NCBI GenBank assembly: GCA_946902875.1
Contig: OX336351.1
Span: 5,802,642 to 5,866,641 of the forward strand
Length of the DNA: 64,000 nt
DNA from: Nematopogon swammerdamellus
Taxonomy: Eukaryota; Arthropoda; Insecta; Lepidoptera; Adelidae
Direction of reading: 5' to 3'
Below are positions 11,511-22,999 of this stretch, one piece after another. The position numbers and the translations under genes are program-made. Below the pieces are notes generated by a model. The model was given only the letters and a program-made list of their open reading frames with translations. It searched no databases and had not been told where the DNA came from. Within the stretch, counting starts at the first letter, position 1. The number at the start of each line of letters is the position of its first letter.

Positions 11511-12790
11511 ATCTATCGTAATGTAATAGTAATGGTTTCGTGTCCGATTTTTCTGCTGAACGGGAAACAAAAACAATGACGATGCATACTGAATATGTCT
11601 CAATGAAATATTGTTAATGCTGTATGTTCTTTGTGGCGAAATAAATATCTCAATCTGTAAAATATCTCGTTCAAAATGGAAAAGTTCTAAAAAAGCTTGG
11701 AAATAGAACACATTTCCGGCTTATAATACGAAAGCTCTCTACACATGCACTGATTGCAATGCCTGCTGCATTGCAATGCCAATGCGGAATAGAGCGGGGT
11801 CGTGCCGCGTTTACACTTTACACTAGCTTGACAAAAGATGAGAGAGAGAGATAGGCTACATATGGACATCAAGAGCGCTATGTATTTTTATTTATTTATT
11901 TATTTATTTATTGAGCTCCACATTCCGGAGTAATCACCTCGGACTGCATGTGTGACATACAGACGGACGGACAGGCGGACGGGCGTGCAGACGGACAGGC
12001 ACCTGTCTCATTGGTGGCTACAGAACCCAAAAAAAAACGTACAGCAATAGCAAATCAACAAATTGCTTCGCTGCCACTCTCGCATGTCAACTATATTTTT
12101 TTTGCACTGAATAGCCTAAGCAAAGATTTGAAGGATAAAGATGTGCCATGAACGGCACTTCGCATCGGAAGCCGCTATCGCCAGTTTTCGAACGCACACA
12201 ATCACAATTCATACATACGAACGTCGACCACATTCACACCAGCGATTTTTGGCCAATCCAAAGCGTTTCATCCACGTGCGCTCACAATATGGGTAAATCT
12301 CGCCATATCACGGTGTCGCAGACACGCCCTCTTCGCATATGAGCTACTCTCCTTCCAAATTCTTTGAGCGTAAGTTTGCATGTACCAGTTGTTTAAACAC
12401 CAGTCACTTGAGTAGTGTAAGTCAGGCACGGGATGTGAGGAGGGACGCCGGGGTTAGGGAAGAGGAAGAAAGGGGGTGGGGAAGGCAGTGGTGAAACTCT
12501 TCCTAGTATTTTCTTTTTTAATTTTCACCCGCGTGTGACGACGAGTGGCACGGTGGTGTGAATATGCCGGTGACTGGAAACAAAGGTGTAAATTTATCGC
12601 ATTGCAGCCAGATCGGTGTTTGTCACAATAAAGTGATTTAATAGTTAATCTGTCTTACTAGACAGAGTGGTTATGGGTAAAATGCTAGTTTAAATGATGT
12701 GCGTCATTCTCAAATCAACGTTTGAAATGTGGATAAGTGCATGGGTGTCCGCCACGTGCAGTAAAAAAGTAAAATAAAAATAACATACGA
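11511..12790. other. No gene seen
   Basis: A TTTA microsatellite lies at about 11886-11912 and a GACGGACAGGCGGACGGGC patch at about 11962-12000. A G-rich stretch (12440-12490) and AT-rich sequence fill the rest. No open frame resembles a protein family. Confidence 0.45.
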
Positions 12791-12970
12791 TACGCTTTAT
12801 CCCAATAAACGGGGTAAGCAGAGTAATCGGTGTTGTGCTGTAAGGACTCTGGCACAACACCGACCACCACGTTTCGCAAAGTATTCGGACAGGATGAAGC
12901 AGCATGTAAGGCACGAATACCCACCTGGCGCATGACTCGGTGAAAGGACATTCCCAAGGTGAGAGGTGGC
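12791..12970 (-). mobile_element. R1L dispersed repeat, partial
   Basis: TAATCGGTGTTGTGCTG…CAGAG-like loop…CACAACACCGACCACCACG, then AAGGCACGAATACCCACCTG and GACTCGGTGAAAGGAC. Same order as in 18096-18395 but ending earlier. Confidence 0.75.
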
Positions 12971-14195
12971 TAGCCTGCAGATAGAAGTGTACTTCACCTG
13001 TCGCGATACATGATAATGACAGAGATCTATGTGCACATTCATTATTTTATACCATCGACCACTGAGTCTGGGGACGCAAAAAAGCGTCTTTATAATATTT
13101 AAACCGACTGCGCCGAACGTCGAGGGTGTGCAGAATGAAGCGCGTAGAGTCGGGGAGGTAGCGAGCGACCCGAGCGACGGCCGATCGAACGCCGCGCTCA
13201 GAGCATAAAAGAAAAGGGGGGTCGCTGATTTGTGGGACCTAAGCTGTTACTAGTCTGCAATTTTTTATTTTTTATTTATACACATTTTTTTTACATTTTA
13301 TGACAGAATAAAATTTGTTTCGAAGATTTGTTTTATCTAAAATGAATTAAAATTAAATTTTGTATTACTTAACTGAGTAATTAAAAGTCAGCAATTTTTT
13401 TTTTTTTTAACTGCTATATTATTTCCACCTAACCATCCGAATAGCGCCACTGTCCGCACGAGGACAGCCTCCTGTGTCACGGCCTCAAAGGTTAAGCGCC
13501 GCTATTATGTCGTCTGCATGTTCCGCCCTTCTTGTTTTTCGCACACTGGACTGTCGGCGGCAGAGCTTTCTTGCCCACTACTCTCTCGCAGCGCCCTCAT
13601 ACAGCGCGAGAGCTCACGCGGTGGAAATAAATACTTACGCGGAAATTGCATTGCCGCACGTTGCACACAATATTTTTTTACTTTGTTATAATTTATAATG
13701 GAGCCTGGCATGGTAGCTAATACATCCGTGAGGTAATCCCATCGCATCTTGCTGATGTAGAAACTAGGTGACATGCCAGTACGTTCCATTGGTCGTGTTC
13801 ATATTTTGTTTTCTTCCTTTGGTGTACACGTTGTTGCAATTGCCCCCGTAATATTTTTAACTGACATCAGAGGATGGTTCTATATGTGAAACTAAATAAA
13901 TTAGGCGGCGAAAAAAAAAATTGAAACAAAAATCTAATTTCTTTTTTCCATACAAAATGTTAATACCTATTCTCAAAATGTACGGGGAAAATAATTTTTT
14001 TTTTCTTAAAATTAACAGTGGTAGAACAAAAGTTGTTCGGTTTCATGTACAGAATAACCCCCTTTCGGGTTTAACGGTTGGGGTTGAAACACCGTGTATA
14101 TTATCATTTTTTGGCATTATTTTTCAATGTATGTTCTAGTTAAGTAGGTATTTACATAATTATGTTTTATTTTTATATGTTAGTACTTAAGTACT
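12971..14195. other. No gene seen
   Basis: 13080-13215 and 13440-13620 are GC-richer than their surroundings but have no convincing splice-bounded frame. A weak SINE-like scrap (ACATCCGTGAGGT…TAGGTGACATGCCAG) lies at about 13725-13785. The rest is AT-rich. Confidence 0.4.
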
Positions 14196-14200
14196 ACGCA

Positions 14201-14332
14201 TGTACAGTACCATGCGCATGCGTCGTCCCTGTCGCACAGAGACGGGCAAGTCGTGCGACAGGGAAGACGCTCTAAAACCAAATTGTCTCTTTCTAAAGGT
14301 CTATGTTCATTATTTACTGCAGGGTACTGTAC
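14201..14332. mobile_element. Palindromic MITE (CTTTAGAAAGAGAC family)
   Basis: Ends TGTACAGTACC…GGTACTGTACA. The inner stem GTCCCTGTCGCAC…GTGCGACAGGG and the sequence GTCTCTTTCTAAAG…CATTATTTACTGC match copies at 34380-34513 and 57208-57369. Confidence 0.7.
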
Positions 14333-14583
14333 ATTTCTTCTTATTTTCGGCTTTGCATCTATCTCATGAAGAAATTTATATTGTACTTAGGTATTTAAGT
14401 TTTGGTGCTTTTCAGTTGTAGGCATTTTTGGTAATGTTTGTGGGCGAGCGTGGCTGCCAACTAGCGCTACCCTCGCAGCGGCGGCGGCGGCCGCGACAGC
14501 ACACGCTGAGCCATGTCCTTTTTGCCACTATAATGTTTCATGTATTATTTGTACCATGCTAGATTTTTTTTTAATAAATATCT

Positions 14584-14622
14584 ACTTCTTCTTCTTCTTC
14601 TTCATCTTCTTCCTCTTATTCA

Positions 14623-14654
<32 letters not shown>

Positions 14655-14692
14655 TTCATCATCTTCTTATTCCTCTTCTTCTTCTTCTTCTT
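14584..14692 (+). repeat. (CTT)n trinucleotide repeat
   Basis: Imperfect TTC/CTT run of about 110 bp interrupted by CAT, CCT and TAT triplets. Confidence 0.95.
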
Positions 14693-15828
14693 CAAGCGTG
14701 ACAGAGATAGTGACTTATCCTCACATCTTTAACAAGTCGATGCGCCTTCTAAGTGTTGAATTGCATCGCTCTCGCATAGGAGAAGGTGTAGATAGCGCTG
14801 TGGGGGGAGTTTCTTTGGAAGTAGTGGAGATTATTTGAATGGAGTAACCTTTTGTGCTCGTTAGTACGTCGTTTAATATGTGTTAATCGGGTAATCTTTT
14901 CTTAAGAGTTCTTTATTGTGAATAAGAGATAAGGCAACTTGTAATATTACGTTATTCTTTTTAAAGATCTTCAAGGATTGAGAAAGAAATCGGTGGTTCG
15001 GGTTCGGGCATATTTTATTTTTCTATTTATTTATTCAGGAAACACAAACAGTTACATCATGTTGTACCTCTTATAAAGAGTAAATAAGTTAAGTTAATTA
15101 GGTATGTAACTAGCGACGTATTTCACAAGTAGTAAGTATAAGGATAGGCGATATCAGCAAAGATATACACGAATGTGTATAACATTTTTAATATTAATAT
15201 CTAAGTTAGTGACGCACAAGTATTGGTCAAGTTACCAAAGAAGAGAAAAAGAGACATTAGAGATATTAGAGCACAAACAAATAATTCAAATACCGCTCTT
15301 TGATAACTTGATATTCGAAGAATTGATGATAGAATATTAACAAAAGAGTTTTATAGAGTGAAATGAGAGAAGTGCTAGAGTTGGGAAAGTTTGCACTAGC
15401 TAGATCATTGATATTATAATCCTAGTCGGGACTATAATATCAATCCATTAGACGCACGTGCCTTGACCGGATCGGACACGTGCTCAAAAAGGGTCAAGTG
15501 CGTAGTAAACGTAACCGACGAGCATTGTATGGAGAACATTATGAGAGTGGAAGAGACGGCAGATGTGACAGGGTGTGGCACGTAGAGGGTGACACTTTGT
15601 CTCTGACTGCCCCATTGGGAAACAGGCGTGTCGATTATAATTATTTGGTTCTAAGTAGTTCTAACCGTGACTGATTTTAAGCCACTTTGGCTTGTATATG
15701 TACTGAAATTAATTTATAAAAAGAGTTAAAAAAAACTTTAAATCATATTCAACAACATTTCCAAAACTAGCGTTCGGATGTGTTGGAAATATTTGCATTC
15801 TACAATGGCATAAGTCTATGGTGAGTAC
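14693..15828. other. No intact gene; possible LINE remnant near 15450-15660
   Basis: In frame, GATCGGACACGTGCTCAAAA reads as RIGHVLK-like, reminiscent of decayed reverse-transcriptase C-termini, followed by a 64-codon open frame (15480-15674). The frame is short and the match weak. The rest is AT-rich. Confidence 0.3.
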
Positions 15829-15896
15829 CACAGAGCATCAAATGCGCGCGCCCGCCCCTCTAGGGGGCGCGCGCGGTAGGTATTTGATGCTCTGTG
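15829..15896. mobile_element. 68-bp minimal hAT MITE with 8-bp target duplication
   Basis: CACAGAGCATCAAATGCGCG…ATTTGATGCTCTGTG is flanked by GTGAGTAC at 15821-15828 and 15897-15904. It has the same ends as the 290-bp element at 8150-8439, and almost nothing remains between the inverted repeats. Confidence 0.92.
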
Positions 15897-15904
15897 GTGA
15901 GTAC

Positions 15905-17284
15905 CTACCTTAAAACCGGGCTACAATCTCAAAGAGCGATGTTTCAATATTCCTTTTTTTTTTTTATAAATAAATTTGCTATTTCACATACGCTCTTGCA
16001 GAGACGATCTAGCCAGTAGTTTAGGCCGTTTAGTTAACAGACAGAACACATTTTCTCCGTTGAAATTGCTAGGTATTTTATCACAGTCTGCTTTAATGAA
16101 AACATCCTACAGTCTACCATCCACAATCAGGGTAGGAATCAGTGCACCTGCCCGTCCGAACGTCGTCGTCGCTGTGCCTGTTCGATGCAGTATTATACAA
16201 AAAAATCCCAGTCCACGACAAAGAGCGGACTGTTGCTTCTGTCTACAATGGCAAGCGACCAGCCTGTGGGTTGTGGGATGCGGCATGCTAGGTCAACAAA
16301 ACCAGCTTTCGTTAGGTCGCCATGAAGAGTTTTCATTAGGTCGACAAGTCGAGCTGTCGATAGTATCACAAGATAGGCGTGGAACGTGATACGTGACACA
16401 ATATGTAGATTTTTTTAAATGTATTCACATAGAATATTATTAGCGCCAGCTATGCCAATACTTTCCCAACTGTTGCTTTCTTTTTTCTTCACTAGAACTT
16501 AAAAATAAAGGTTAACTAATTGGAGCTCAGATCGATTATTGGTTGTCTTACGACTCTTCGATCCAAGAGCATTGGTGAGCTGGTGTCGTAGACCTATGAA
16601 GTTATTTCAAAGTTTCAAACATATTACGTACACACATCACTTTTTTTAAAGCATTACCACAAAACTCCAAAACTCACAAACCTTTAGACACCTAAGTTTA
16701 GCCCTACGCAAACATTAAAAAATACTAATCAGGGAAACATGTAATGGGCCATACTTTAGGCATAAAAGATTCGTGTATCTACATTGTGAATGGCTGTATG
16801 CTTTCTATAACAAATAAATGAAATAATTTTTTAATTTAATTTTCTTCTCTTTGGAGAGGCCTGAACCTCTATATAAGTATTTTAATATGAACACACAAAA
16901 ACTATCAATAGAGCAGTGAGAGCACACAAAACATAAACGTTAAACTGTTGTTGAATAAACCCTCCACCCCCGCGGAAAATTATATTCAAAATTTCGAACA
17001 GCGTGAACTCGCGGGTGGAGCGGTGACTTTTATTTAAATTGGGCTGGCCGCTAAGAAAAGATTCTAAATTTGGGTTTGGAATTACCACTGAGAAGAAGCT
17101 TTCTTTACGGTCATTTTCAGCGGTGTCTAAGCTAAGCATAACGCCCACGGGCCAAATTAAGTATGTTTTCGAAAAGTAGACACTCGCCGGAGGCGAAAAC
17201 GAGAAGGGCCTCCAACCCTCACTTTTGAGTACCTACCTATCAAGCGTGTGACAAGACTTTTTTGAACGTCTCTTGTCTCGTCTT
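15905..17284. other. No gene seen
   Basis: Positions 16419-16463 (ATTCACATAGAATATTATTA…GCTATGCCAATACT) recur at 20029-20075, so a dispersed repeat is present. Open frames at 15976-16389 (+) and 16193-16399 (-) overlap on opposite strands and resemble no family I know. 16500-17284 is AT-rich. Confidence 0.4.
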
Positions 17285-17397
17285 CCCCGAAGTCTCCGGT
17301 ATGGCACCTACCTTCTCGGAGGTGATATTGGCTGGTCGGAGCATGCGCTTTGGCCCCTCCGACTCAGCCAACCATACCGGATTAAATAAAAAAAAAC
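17285..17397 (+). mobile_element. 3' fragment of a tRNA-headed SINE
   Basis: GAAGTCTCCGGTATGGCACC … CTCGGAGGTGATATTGGC … GACTCAGCCAACC … GGATTAAATAAAAAAAA matches the last ~110 bp of the SINE at 1122-1524. Confidence 0.85.
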
Positions 17398-18095
17398 TGA
17401 AAATCTGTCTATTATTATTATTCTGTTTATGAACAAATGCCTGGGTAAACTCTGCTTCACACATCACAGGCCCAGGACTAGCGTGGAAGCAGAAATTGTA
17501 ACAAAATGCATTGGTTACATGTTTTCACCTATTTATTCATGTTATTGTTATTATATTAGTGTTGTGTTTGTATATGTTCTTATTAATAAATGAATTTGAA
17601 TTTGAATTTGGAATTTTGAACATAATAAGTAGTTATAAATATAAATCAGTCGATCCAAATACTGTCGACACTTGGTGCGCAAGGCGCGTAGCCGCGGGAG
17701 AAGTTAGTGCCGTCTGTCGTACGCGGCCGCAGTCGGTCGACGGACGCACGCGGCGACGCAGAGGGGGCGGCGACGGGGAGGGGACGTAGTTGGAAGGGGT
17801 AGGGGGCAGGGGTGAAGCTGGCCGAGGAGTGAGAGTACCACAAATCTGTGGAGAGTACCAACGGCAGGACAGACAAATCTCTCTCTAGCTAGCACCTGAC
17901 CGCTGCATTGCCAGCAGTGCTCGGTTAATATCTGAGAAATGTTTTCACATTTTTTTCAGTAAGCATTGATAATTGATTATTGATTTTCTTGAAGCTTTTA
18001 AAAAGCTGAGAAGCAAGTTTAATTATATGAAGGAAGTTGAAATGAATGAAGTTGAAATTGAAGCTATCTAAATATACATTTAAACTTTAACCGCA
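17398..18095. other. No gene; possible LINE tail and GC-rich patch
   Basis: Positions 17513-17610 end in a GAATTT repeat (AATGAATTTGAATTTGAAT) like a LINE 3' tail. Positions 17660-17830 are GC-rich (GGGGCGGCGACGGGGAGGGG) with frames open on both strands, most likely composition-driven. Confidence 0.4.
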
Positions 18096-18395
18096 CGCTC
18101 TATCCCGACAATCGGGGTAAGCAGAGTAATCGGAGTTGTGCTGCAGATAATCTTGTACAGCACAACACCGACCATCACGTTTAGTAAATTATTCGGACAA
18201 GATAACTATCAAGCAGCAAGTAAGGCACGAAGACCCACCCGCTGCATGGCTCGGTGAAAGGACCATTCCAAGGTGCGAGGTGGCTATCCTATCGCCCTCT
18301 AGCACGGCATCTATTCCTTATCCCATAATCGCCTTTTACGAGATGCACGGAAGAGATGCAGTGAGGCTATTATTTTTAATTACCGGCCCCACACG
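18096..18395 (-). mobile_element. R1L dispersed repeat, most complete copy
   Basis: Reads TATCCCGACAATCGGGGTAAG, a stem (GTTGTGCTG…CAGCACAAC), GACCATCACG, AAGGCACGAAGACCCACCCG, TCGGTGAAAGGACC, GTGCGAGGTGGC and CATAATCGCCTTTTACGAG, ending GCCCCACACG. The far end, reversed, is the GTACCGTGTGGGGCC head found on composite SINEs at 341 and 37514. Class unknown. Confidence 0.8.
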
Positions 18396-18559
18396 ATACA
18401 ACTTTAATAATACCTACATAAAATTTTATTGTTTTACATATCAAACCTAACCTAAACAGCTATACCTAAATTTGTTCGCCCACTCAGTTTTGTGCCTATT
18501 CTCTTTTTTTTTTATTGCTTCCGAACTAGCCGGCTGTGCCCGAGGTCGAAGCTTCGGGC

Positions 18560-19000
18560 GCAGCCAATTTCACCCCCGAGGAGGTGCCAGTCCGGCTTGG
18601 AGGTGTACTAATGTCGCTGGGGAAAGGCTATTTACCCCCGATTTGAAGATCCGTGGATTGTAGGAGTGGGGAAAGAAATTCCCCGGAAGCCCGTCCCACA
18701 CCTTTGCAGTGCGACACAAGAACGATTTAGAGAATCGTGCAGTTCGAAGTACTCTTCTGTCCACTACAAAGGGGTGTTCCGCGAGAATATGGCGGGTTCG
18801 GCGAAGTCGAACAGGAGGAGAAGGGATAAGGGAAGCAAAGTTCATCAGAGCAGCGGCCATAGTAGTAGTTACCGATAAAACAGGCTCAATGACCCAACGA
18901 TAAGTCTGTGCTTTAGAGGTTGAAGGTCCTTTGTGAGTACAGAGTCACCAATGAGGCGAATGGCTCGTCGCTGAATAGAATCCAAGGCTGAAAGAAGGTA
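18560..19000 (-). pseudogene. CR1-like LINE, decayed C-terminal ORF end
   Basis: Minus-strand frames contain SALDSIQRRAIRLIGD, RTARFSKSFLCRTAKVWDGL and YNPRIFKSGVNS, in the order usual at the C-terminus of CR1/Jockey-group non-LTR reverse transcriptases. The end should read FK-R-VN-L, which fits. No full ORF. Confidence 0.75.
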
Positions 19001-19382
19001 CTCATGTAGTTACCATTATTTAGTTAGATAAAGCTAACTGGTGTCTGGTGTGAATTCCCCTCTGAATCTACTCATTAATATAACCTGTTGGGCACACAAC
19101 ACAATGCAAAAAGCACACGAAAATTCCCGTAAACAAAGTAACTGAAAACACAAACTCAACAAACCAGAGTGACGATGACGCTAGAGCAAACGACTCATTC
19201 GAGAGCGGTCTGTACACGGAAAGAAATTGCGAGGTACGAGTAGGCTTGCCAGGAGTCCGGGATTTCCGGGATTGTCCCGGGCTAGGCTCCAATGTTCCCT
19301 GTTCCGGGCGAAGGTCATTTTGTCAAGGGAAGAGTCCAGATGCCGATGAAGTGCTCAAATTAGCAATTTCCCTGTTTCATTA

Positions 19383-19759
19383 ACCGACTTCATAAAAGGA
19401 GGAGGTTCTGTGTTCGGCTGTATGTATTTTTTTTATGTATGTTCAGCAATATCTTTCCCAATTGTGAACCGATTTCGATGATTCTTTTTGTGTTCGGTTC
19501 AGTCTAGCTCCAAGGTGGTCCCATTTTTTTTTGGTCAAGATCCGATTGGAAAGCGAGGTGCGAGTACATTAATAGCAAATAAAAATTACTAAAAAAACTG
19601 TGAAATAAAAAACTATTTAAAATATATAAAAACCGCCTTCAAAAATGTATGAAATAAAAAAATAAAAATCGAACCCTAGAGTTGAAGGCGGTGGTGCTAA
19701 AGCAAGCAAAAATAACCGACCGCCTTCAACTCTAGGGTTCGATTTTTATTTTTTTATTT
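19383..19759. mobile_element. ACCGACTTC-type dispersed element with hairpin end
   Basis: Starts AACCGACTTCATAAAAGGAG (a frequent lepidopteran repeat start). The last 108 bp (19652-19759) form an inverted repeat: AATCGAACCCTAGAGTTGAA on the left and its complement on the right, ~41-bp arms around a ~26-bp loop. A related hairpin is at 60935-61140. Confidence 0.6.
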
Positions 19760-19867
19760 TTTTAGTGAAGTGTTGCTTACTAAAGTTGTTCGCTTTAAAA
19801 CAATCGCTAAGAGTTCGCCGTAAAAATTATAAGTTTTAACACAGAAAAATATTGATCTTTTCTTTCG

Positions 19868-20025
19868 TACATGCTGTATTCCGAAAATCTGGCTAAGCAG
19901 AGTAATCGGTGTTGTGCTGCAAGTACTCTTAAATTACAGCACAACACCGGCATCTTGTCTTTATCCCTTAGTCGCCTTTTAAGACATGCACGGGGAGAGA
20001 TGCAGTGGCGCTTTTCTTTCTCCAC
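19868..20025 (-). mobile_element. R1L dispersed repeat, internally deleted
   Basis: CGGTGTTGTGCTG…TTACAGCACAACACCGG is an intact stem-loop. It is followed directly by CATCTTGTC and TTAGTCGCCTTTTAAGACAT, so the central ~100 bp are missing. Confidence 0.75.
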
Positions 20026-20389
20026 CATAAATGTATTCACATAGAATATTATTAGCGCCAGCTATGCCAATACTGTCCCATCTGCAGTACTTCATAAATA
20101 TGAAGGACTGCAATAGTAAATATGTCCCGGGAAGGCTAACATCATATCTGGCAAGCCTAGCTACGAGCGACGCGACGTGTCTGCTTCAACAAATTAAAAC
20201 GAAATCCCGGAGGCGCTATTTTAACGTGTCGTGTCGCGATGAAAGTGAGGAGATCAACGGCCGGCAGAAACTACAGCCTTTTACAAAATATGTACCGTGT
20301 CGTATGTCAGCCTCCTAGAACGATAGAAAAGGTATGGACGCCGGACTGTCAAATGCGTGTGTGAGAACTAGCGTCGCCGAGTTGCGGGG

Positions 20390-22085
20390 AGCGGAGTGTA
20401 CACGGTAAAAAAGGATTGCTCAAATTAAGAAAAAATATTTTCTTGGGTCTGTTGTCTAAATTCAAAACAATTTCATTTTATCTCTAGAATATTAACTTAA
20501 ATTATGATTTTCTGTAGCCTTCATTTTAGACTACGATTTTGTCACTACATTATCTTCAATTAAAAAAACTACTTTTAATCTAAGAAAGGTATTACTTTTA
20601 TTTAAAACTAAGTAATTTTATCCATTTAAAGTCCAATATAGTCTTGAAGCATCGTCATAGCATTTTTGCTACAACACAATCATACTCTTAGAAAAAAATA
20701 CAAATAAAACTCTTACTTTGAGTTAGGAATCTTAATACAAAAAATAAAATTTTGAATTAAAAATATATAAGCTATCCAGTGAAAGCAATGCTCTCCTTGT
20801 ATGTTGCCCATCACTTCAAGGCAATTCAAATACATTACTTCAATCAAGCGTGTTTTAGTCTGGTTTAACATATTTTTATAATCTTAGATCAAAATTGTCA
20901 ACGTGTTCAGGACAACAACAACAACTTCAATGTCCAATGTCCCTGCAACTTAATTATTTTTTTAATTGTTTTAACTCGAGAGTGAGAATATTATTTAAAG
21001 AACATTTTTTTTTAAACTTTTCATTCGGTACCTATCTTCATTCAAGTTAGCCATGCTTACCTACAAAATAATATATTTTTATTGTTTTAAATGGAGCATG
21101 ATTGTTTTGCTTAAAAAATTATTCGGCAAACTCAACTACTAATAATTTTACAGCAGAATCATCATCATGTTGAATCCATCCATTGTTCTCGATAGCGTGC
21201 GCCGCGCCGTGCGCCACCATTTACGATCTTGTCATCCACCCATTCCCGGCCATATAAAAGATATAAGTATAACATCATAATTTGGAATAAATAATGTTAC
21301 ATGAAGGAAAGATTTTTTTTAATAAATTTACATTATCCATACTTAATGTAAATATGTTTCTTTGTCATTTTAAGAGCCAAGGATTTTGTATTATGACAAT
21401 AATGTATTTTTAAAACGATGCAATTCGGTAACTTATTTCAAGTTAGCAGTACTCATTTCAAAATACTAAATATTTTCATTGTTTTAAACGAAGCACGAGT
21501 GTTTTGATTTAACAAAAAGTCTTTCTCCGTGTTTTTGCATGATATAACGACTATTCAGCAAACCCAACTACTTCATTGCATAGAATCATCATCATCAGGC
21601 TGAGAACATCCAGTGCTGTATGTAAGCCTCTCTCGGGGTGCGCCACCCACCCACCACACACGATCTTCTCGTCATCCATCCAATCCCGGCCATATATAAA
21701 ACATCCGGAAGTTTCCAAACATCCCAATTCAGTATCTCATTTCAAGCGGACTATGCTTAATGTAATTTTAGAATTTTGTTAAATCAAGACCAAAAATTTT
21801 ATTTTAAGATAACCACGTATTTTAAAATAATGTAATTCCGTATCTTCATTGAAATTCGCTATGCTTATTGTAAAAAAATAAAAAAATAATTAGTTTTAAA
21901 CGAAAAACGATTGTCTTGTTTTGAGAAAATTATTTTCTCATTTTAAGATAACCACGTATTTTTAAATGATGTAATTCCGTATCTTCATTGAAATTCGCTA
22001 TGATTATTGTAAAAAAATAAAAAAATAATTAGTTTTAAACGGAACACGATTGTCTTGTTTTGAGAAAATTATTTTCTCCTTGTAT
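20390..22085. repeat. AT-rich block of diverged tandem repeats
   Basis: The unit ATTCCGTATCTTCATTGAA…TTAGTTTTAAACG…CGATTGTCTTGTTTTGAG occurs at about 21822-21930 and again at 21971-22075. Older versions lie at about 21020-21130 and 21420-21520. RTE-like scraps (CATCATCATCAGGCTGAG; CATCATCATGTTGAATCC) lie at about 21165-21262 and 21583-21700. The block begins near TGTACACGGTAAAAAAGG, which recurs inverted at 28857-28884. Confidence 0.55.
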
Positions 22086-22936
22086 AACGGCTTAACCGTG
22101 GCTTAACCAATCATAGCCAAGCCCTATATCGAAAAAATGCGTAAGTCTAAAAATTTACATTCCTATATAGAAATTAATGCGAACGCCATATGAATTTCTG
22201 TAATTTTAGAAATCATTATTTCAGATGTAGTAGCATTGCTTGCTTTCCATCTTCCCACACTTGCTTTCATGTTTGAATCAGTCGTGCGTGCGTGGTAGAG
22301 GAATGGACGGATGCGATGTATCCCTATAGTGGCCGGCCGGCACGGATCTTAACCCCTCTGCAGTTCGTACGTTGCGCGCGAGTAGTTCTGCGCAGTAGCA
22401 AAAAATAGGTCAGTTTGGCGGTGAGATACGAGGTGCGGGCCGAAGGGAAGAGTTCAACTTCTGCGTCGGTCATTAACATTATACTACTCACAATTCCGCC
22501 TTTTCTTATAAGTTTACTATCAATATTATAACCTATAGTGAATATTGAAAAATCGAAAGAATTGTGTTGAAAAAGATATTGTATAAAGTGCGAAAACCCC
22601 GGTGTAGTTTTAAGCCAGTGTATAGATTTCACTTCGGTCTGTGTAGTGTGCGTTTGCCTTTTTCAACCGGGCACGGCCCGCTCACGTCGAAAAGCTACGT
22701 CTTGAAGTTACTAAAGGTAAAAATAGTTATTCATAGTATAGATTTTATTGTATCACATCACTAATACATTAAACATGGCAACATTATTTTGCAAAGTGAC
22801 ATTAGCTTCTGTCAGTTTACTTCATCTGATTAAAAGTAGGATTCCTTCATCGCAGGAGAGTTTTGACGCAAAGGACAAACTGTACTATGGGAGTTTTCAA
22901 CGAAACTTAACAAAAACGACATGCGCCGCCTCAAGA
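22086..22936. other. No supported gene; possible first exon, weak
   Basis: Positions 22564-22720 carry a plus-strand open frame ending at a donor-like AAG|GTAAAAAT. A second frame (22748-22945) begins MYHITNTLN and stops inside the TTAGG tract. Neither resembles a known protein and no matching acceptor is evident. I list this as undecided. Confidence 0.25.
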
Positions 22937-22999
22937 TTAGGTTAAGTTAGGTTAGGTTAGGTTAGGTTAGGTTAGGTTAGGTTAGGTTAGGTTAGGTTG
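22937..22999 (+). repeat. Interstitial (TTAGG)n tract
   Basis: About twelve TTAGG units with one TTAAG variant, directly followed by four AAATG repeats. TTAGG is the canonical insect telomere motif. The tract is short and lies amid dispersed repeats. Confidence 0.95.
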
